A DNA stretch of 64,000 bases from Clostridia bacterium (GTDB lineage: Bacteria; Bacillota; Clostridia; Christensenellales; DTU072), in contig JAFVRJ010000005.1 of the NCBI GenBank assembly GCA_017504305.1, positions 62,001 to 126,000 on the forward strand, written 5' to 3'. Positions 61,357-64,000 of this stretch are shown in pieces. Both the position numbers and the translations under genes were made by a program. The stretch's first letter is position 1, and the number at the start of each line of letters is the position of its first letter. Below the pieces are notes generated by a model that was given only the letters and a program-made list of their open reading frames with translations, was not told the DNA's origin and did not search any database.

Positions 61357-63153
61357 GATTCTTTTGCAGAGTTCAGTAAATATTACTCCCAAACCATATG
61401 CGCCTGCATCAGGATAGTTAAGACTATCGGTAACGCCTGCACGACCGAGTTTTGCTTGGATGTACTTGGTCTTTTCAGCACCGTCTACTGCTGCGGCTGC
61501 TGCTTCTACCATTGCATCGAGGAGTTTTGCGCCCTTTGCTGCAGAAGCGGTGAGGCTATCTGCTGCAGGTACCAATGCGTCGATGAGGGTCTTGTCGCCA
61601 ACTACTGCACCGTGGCCAAAGCTCTTTTCGCCGGTGTCTTGTACGCCCTTAACTGCTGCTTGGAGAATATCTGCAAGGCCTTGGAGGTCTACTTCGTCCT
61701 TACCAAGAGCGGTCTTACCTGCATAACGGAAAGCGCTACCCCAAATAGGACCGGATGCGCCACCGCAGTATTCCATGATGATTTCGGAACAAGATACGAG
61801 GAATTCACCTACGTTACCTTTTTTGCGGGTTGCCCAATCTGCCTTGAGTTGTTTGAATCCTTTAGCAATACTCATGCCGAAGTCACCATCGCCACAACGG
61901 TCTGCTTTGCAGAAAGCTACTTCGTTTTCGATGATGATATCTGCCATTATATCAACGATTTTGCCCATACCTGCGGTATTGATCTTTTCGCCGATAACTG
62001 CTTCGCCCTTGAATTCGCAAACTGCGTCTTCAACTTCTTCTTCAGCGACAACTGCTACGTCTTCTTCAACTGCCTTGGGTACAAATGCACCGGGAGTGAT
62101 GTTCAAAGCCTTTGCAAGTGCTTGAACTGCTTCCTTGCAAGCAAGAGCTTCTGCATCAACTGCGCCCCAAGTAATAGCGGGAGTGGATACTGCGTAATCA
62201 AGGAGTCCCTTGAGTTCAGCATCAAGGCGGAGTAAGGTAATGCTTGCGCCTGCCATATCGATAGAGGTCATGTAGTTGCCTACCATGGTCTTATAAATAT
62301 TGAGGCCTGCTGCTTCGAGCTCGTTGGATACAGAGTTATTGAAGAGGTAAAGCTCTTGTAAGGGTGAGCCACCGAAACCATTGATAAGAAGTGCGATTTC
62401 TTCGCCTGCCTTAAGTCCGAGATCCTCGATAAGATCGGGAACAATTCTCTTTGCAAGAGCATCAGCGGATTGGAGTTTTTCTCTCTTTCTGCCTGGTTCG
62501 CCGTGGATACCTACGCCGAATTCCATTTCGTCTTCGCCGATTTCAAAGGTGGGGCTACCGGCTGCCGGTACGGTACAAGAAGTAAGAGCAAAACCAAAGC
62601 TTCTTACGTTATCGATAACCTTTTGAGCTACCGCTTTAACCTCTTGTAATGAACCGCCTTTTTCTGCTAAAGCACCGGCAATCTTATGTACGAATACGGT
62701 ACCTGCAACACCACGTCTACCAACGGTATAAAGACTATCTTTAACTGCGATATCATCGTTTACGTATACAGCGTCAACTTCGATGCCTTCTTCTTTTGCA
62801 AGAGCTGCAGCATTGTTGAAGTTCATGCAGTCGCCGGAGTAGTTCTTAACGATCATAAGGGTACCCTTCTTTGATGCGGTAAGCTTAAGGGCGTTGTAAA
62901 CTTGGATTTGGCTCGGAGATGCAAATACGTCACCGCATACGGCACAGTCAAGCATACCTTTGCCTACAAAGCCTGCGTGTGCCGGCTCGTGACCAGATCC
63001 GCCACCGGAAATAAGGGTAACCTTATTCTTATCTATGGCTTTCTTTTTAACGACTTTATACTTTTCTACGAACTCGAGCTCGGGATGTGCCTTGGCAAGG
63101 CCGTGACACATATCGTATACGAAACTCTCGGCAGTATTCATTATTTTTTTCAT
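61354..63153 (-). CDS. dhaK: Dihydroxyacetone kinase, DhaK-DhaL fusion (ATP-dependent)
   Basis: 599 residues from the ATG at 63153 (GGAGG 5 nt upstream). DhaK part: LISGGGSGHEPAHAGFVGKG and the substrate-binding His in GVGIHGEPGRKREKLQ (about 220). An acidic linker (EEDVAVVAEEEVEDAV) joins the DhaL part with the nucleotide and Mg motif ADRCGDGDFGMSIAKG and GGASGPIWGSAFRYAG. Phosphorylates dihydroxyacetone with ATP, without a PTS DhaM. Works after the glycerol dehydrogenase encoded 67 bp upstream in the same operon. Its stop lies on repeat unit 4. Confidence 0.93.
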   Translation of the reverse strand: MKKIMNTAESFVYDMCHGLAKAHPELEFVEKYKVVKKKAIDKNKVTLISGGGSGHEPAHAGFVGKGMLDCAVCGDVFASPSQIQVYNALKLTASKKGTLMIVKNYSGDCMNFNNAAALAKEEGIEVDAVYVNDDIAVKDSLYTVGRRGVAGTVFVHKIAGALAEKGGSLQEVKAVAQKVIDNVRSFGFALTSCTVPAAGSPTFEIGEDEMEFGVGIHGEPGRKREKLQSADALAKRIVPDLIEDLGLKAGEEIALLINGFGGSPLQELYLFNNSVSNELEAAGLNIYKTMVGNYMTSIDMAGASITLLRLDAELKGLLDYAVSTPAITWGAVDAEALACKEAVQALAKALNITPGAFVPKAVEEDVAVVAEEEVEDAVCEFKGEAVIGEKINTAGMGKIVDIMADIIIENEVAFCKADRCGDGDFGMSIAKGFKQLKADWATRKKGNVGEFLVSCSEIIMEYCGGASGPIWGSAFRYAGKTALGKDEVDLQGLADILQAAVKGVQDTGEKSFGHGAVVGDKTLIDALVPAADSLTASAAKGAKLLDAMVEAAAAAVDGAEKTKYIQAKLGRAGVTDSLNYPDAGAYGLGVIFTELCKRI

Positions 63154-63172
63154 ATTTACCTCCAAAGAATAC

Positions 63173-63201
63173 TTATGCCGATAGACGGGCTATCGGCATA
63201 A
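63173..63201 (-). promoter_or_regulatory. Hairpin between glycerol dehydrogenase and dhaK genes
   Basis: Perfect 12-bp stem TTATGCCGATAG / CTATCGGCATAA with a 5-nt loop, about 20 nt before the dhaK ATG on the minus strand. No U-run follows, so it may stabilise mRNA or lower read-through from the upstream gene. Confidence 0.5.
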
Positions 63202-63220
63202 GAAAACTGTTTTTTATTTA

Positions 63221-64000
63221 TTAGTCACAGCAATCGCAATCACAACCACCGTATTTGTACTCGAAGCCGATTCTATCTGCAGTCTTGATAGCTGCGGCAA
63301 CCATTGCGGGGGTTACGGGGAAGGGCATGTTGTGTACCGATTCCTCGGGGATGCAGGTCTTTTCTGCAATAGCTTGGAGCATTTCGTCATCGATGGAATC
63401 GGTGCCGATATCCTTTAAGCAAACGGGGAGACCTACGGTCAAGCAGAAATCGAGAACTTCATAAAGTTCTTCTTCGGGGCTGTTTTCAAGTACGAGTTGG
63501 CAGATGGTTCCGAAAGCAACCATTTCGCCGTGATAGTACTTGGTGTGGCTGGGAAGAAGGGTAAGACCATCGTGGATTGCGTGAGCTGCTGCAAGACCAG
63601 CGGACTCAAAACCAAGACCGGAAAGAAGGATGTTGGTTTCGATGATGTTTTCGAGAGCGGGGGTTACAACGTTGCCTTCGCAAGCTGCAACTGCTTTAGC
63701 GCCGTCAGCAAGAAGGGTTTGATAGCAAAGCTCTGCCATTTTGAAAGCTGCCATGGTGCCACCTGCAAGGAGGGTGCCCTTTGCACGGTTAGCGCCACAG
63801 GGAAGACCTGCGTTAACGTTTGCAAAAGATTGAACGTTTGCACGTGCTTCAAAGTAAGTGGAGAGAGCATCACCCATACCGCTGATAAGGAAGCGAGCGG
63901 GAGCGTTTGCGATAACGGTAGTATCGATAAGAACTACACTGGGGCTTTGACGGAAGTATGCATAATCGTCAAAGTGATGATCGGGGGTGTAAAGAACTGC
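63221..64000 (-). CDS. gldA: Glycerol dehydrogenase (5' end outside window)
   Basis: 260 codons are visible, open to the window edge. FLISGMGDALSTYFEARANV, the zinc-binding His residues in AAHAIHDGLTLLPSHTKYYH and HGEMVAFGTICQLVLE are typical of family III iron/zinc-dependent glycerol dehydrogenases. Oxidises glycerol to dihydroxyacetone with NAD, feeding the DhaKL kinase downstream. The C-terminus ends GGCDCDCCD, an unusual Cys-rich tail. Start codon and NAD-binding domain are beyond the window. Confidence 0.9.
   Translation of the reverse strand, partial: AVLYTPDHHFDDYAYFRQSPSVVLIDTTVIANAPARFLISGMGDALSTYFEARANVQSFANVNAGLPCGANRAKGTLLAGGTMAAFKMAELCYQTLLADGAKAVAACEGNVVTPALENIIETNILLSGLGFESAGLAAAHAIHDGLTLLPSHTKYYHGEMVAFGTICQLVLENSPEEELYEVLDFCLTVGLPVCLKDIGTDSIDDEMLQAIAEKTCIPEESVHNMPFPVTPAMVAAAIKTADRIGFEYKYGGCDCDCCD

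Noticed and set aside
61456..62235. 259-aa plus-strand frame inside dhaK
   Set aside because: Antisense shadow of the kinase gene, rich in Cys and Phe with no family match.

Overview
The window reads as chromosomal DNA of a strictly anaerobic, fermentative member of the Clostridia (Firmicutes), probably an uncultured gut-type lineage. Supporting genes are a pyruvate:ferredoxin oxidoreductase, an NADH-linked [FeFe]-hydrogenase operon, SpoVG, Firmicute-style orders (ecfA1-ecfA2-ecfT-truA-rplM-rpsI; rpmE-yqhQ/prmC-prfA), strong Shine-Dalgarno sites and sigma-70-type promoters. Species cannot be named from sequence alone. Most genes lie on the minus strand.

Layout. 1-2.3 kb: ECF S-component (cut by the window edge), SH3-like and WG-repeat proteins. 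2.3-7.4 kb: hydrogenase operon hndA-HATPase-hndB-hndC-hndD. 7.4-12.1 kb: a second minus operon, ung-nadE-DRTGG-RsbW-like ATPase-hydrogenase-like Fe-S protein-DRTGG-PHP, which looks like a redox or hydrogen sensing unit. 12.1-13.2 kb: an unlisted 52-residue Cys-rich peptide, a divergent ArsR regulator and three copies of a palindromic structured repeat. 13.2-31 kb: housekeeping (DUF5685/J-like pair, trpS, thrC, a Re-citrate/isopropylmalate synthase relative, prfA, a yqhQ-prmC fusion, rpmE, murC, spoVG, an acyl-CoA-synthetase-like enzyme, an M1-like lipoprotein peptidase, rpsI, rplM). 31-41 kb: truA, ECF core, CYTH, two-component system, HtrA, pyrophosphatase, MscL, HD protein. 40-46.7 kb: a sugar island (GH32-like, GH2-like, PfkB kinase, GH4, GH33-like sialidase) without its own transporter. 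46.7-54.6 kb: accessory DNA. 54.6-64 kb: alpha/beta hydrolase, metallophosphoesterase, nifJ, dihydroxyacetone kinase and glycerol dehydrogenase (cut by the edge).

Genes that work together: PFOR makes reduced ferredoxin, and the Hnd/Hyd complex can reoxidise ferredoxin and NADH to H2. Glycerol dehydrogenase and DhaKL feed glycerol into glycolysis and add NADH. The sialidase, GH4 and PfkB genes suggest intracellular processing of host-type or plant sugars.

The most unusual material sits in junctions between convergent genes. (1) A palindromic repeat family (12.8-13.2 kb and 61.2 kb) has three nested stems that vary in a compensatory way and ends exactly on the stop codon of a minus-strand gene. 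(2) An array of small hairpins separated by GTGATATT/AATATCAC lies at 46.75 kb, beside an XRE/SLOG gene pair with twin operator-like repeats. (3) A 2.67-kb element (51,936-54,605) has 37-bp imperfect terminal inverted repeats and carries a serine-recombinase stub plus a HipA/CtkA-like kinase coupled to a protein with a resolvase-type HTH, under a promoter bracketed by two dyads. Several promoters also place the -10 box exactly 6 nt before the ATG (leaderless mRNAs), and several have alternating CG tracts in the spacer.
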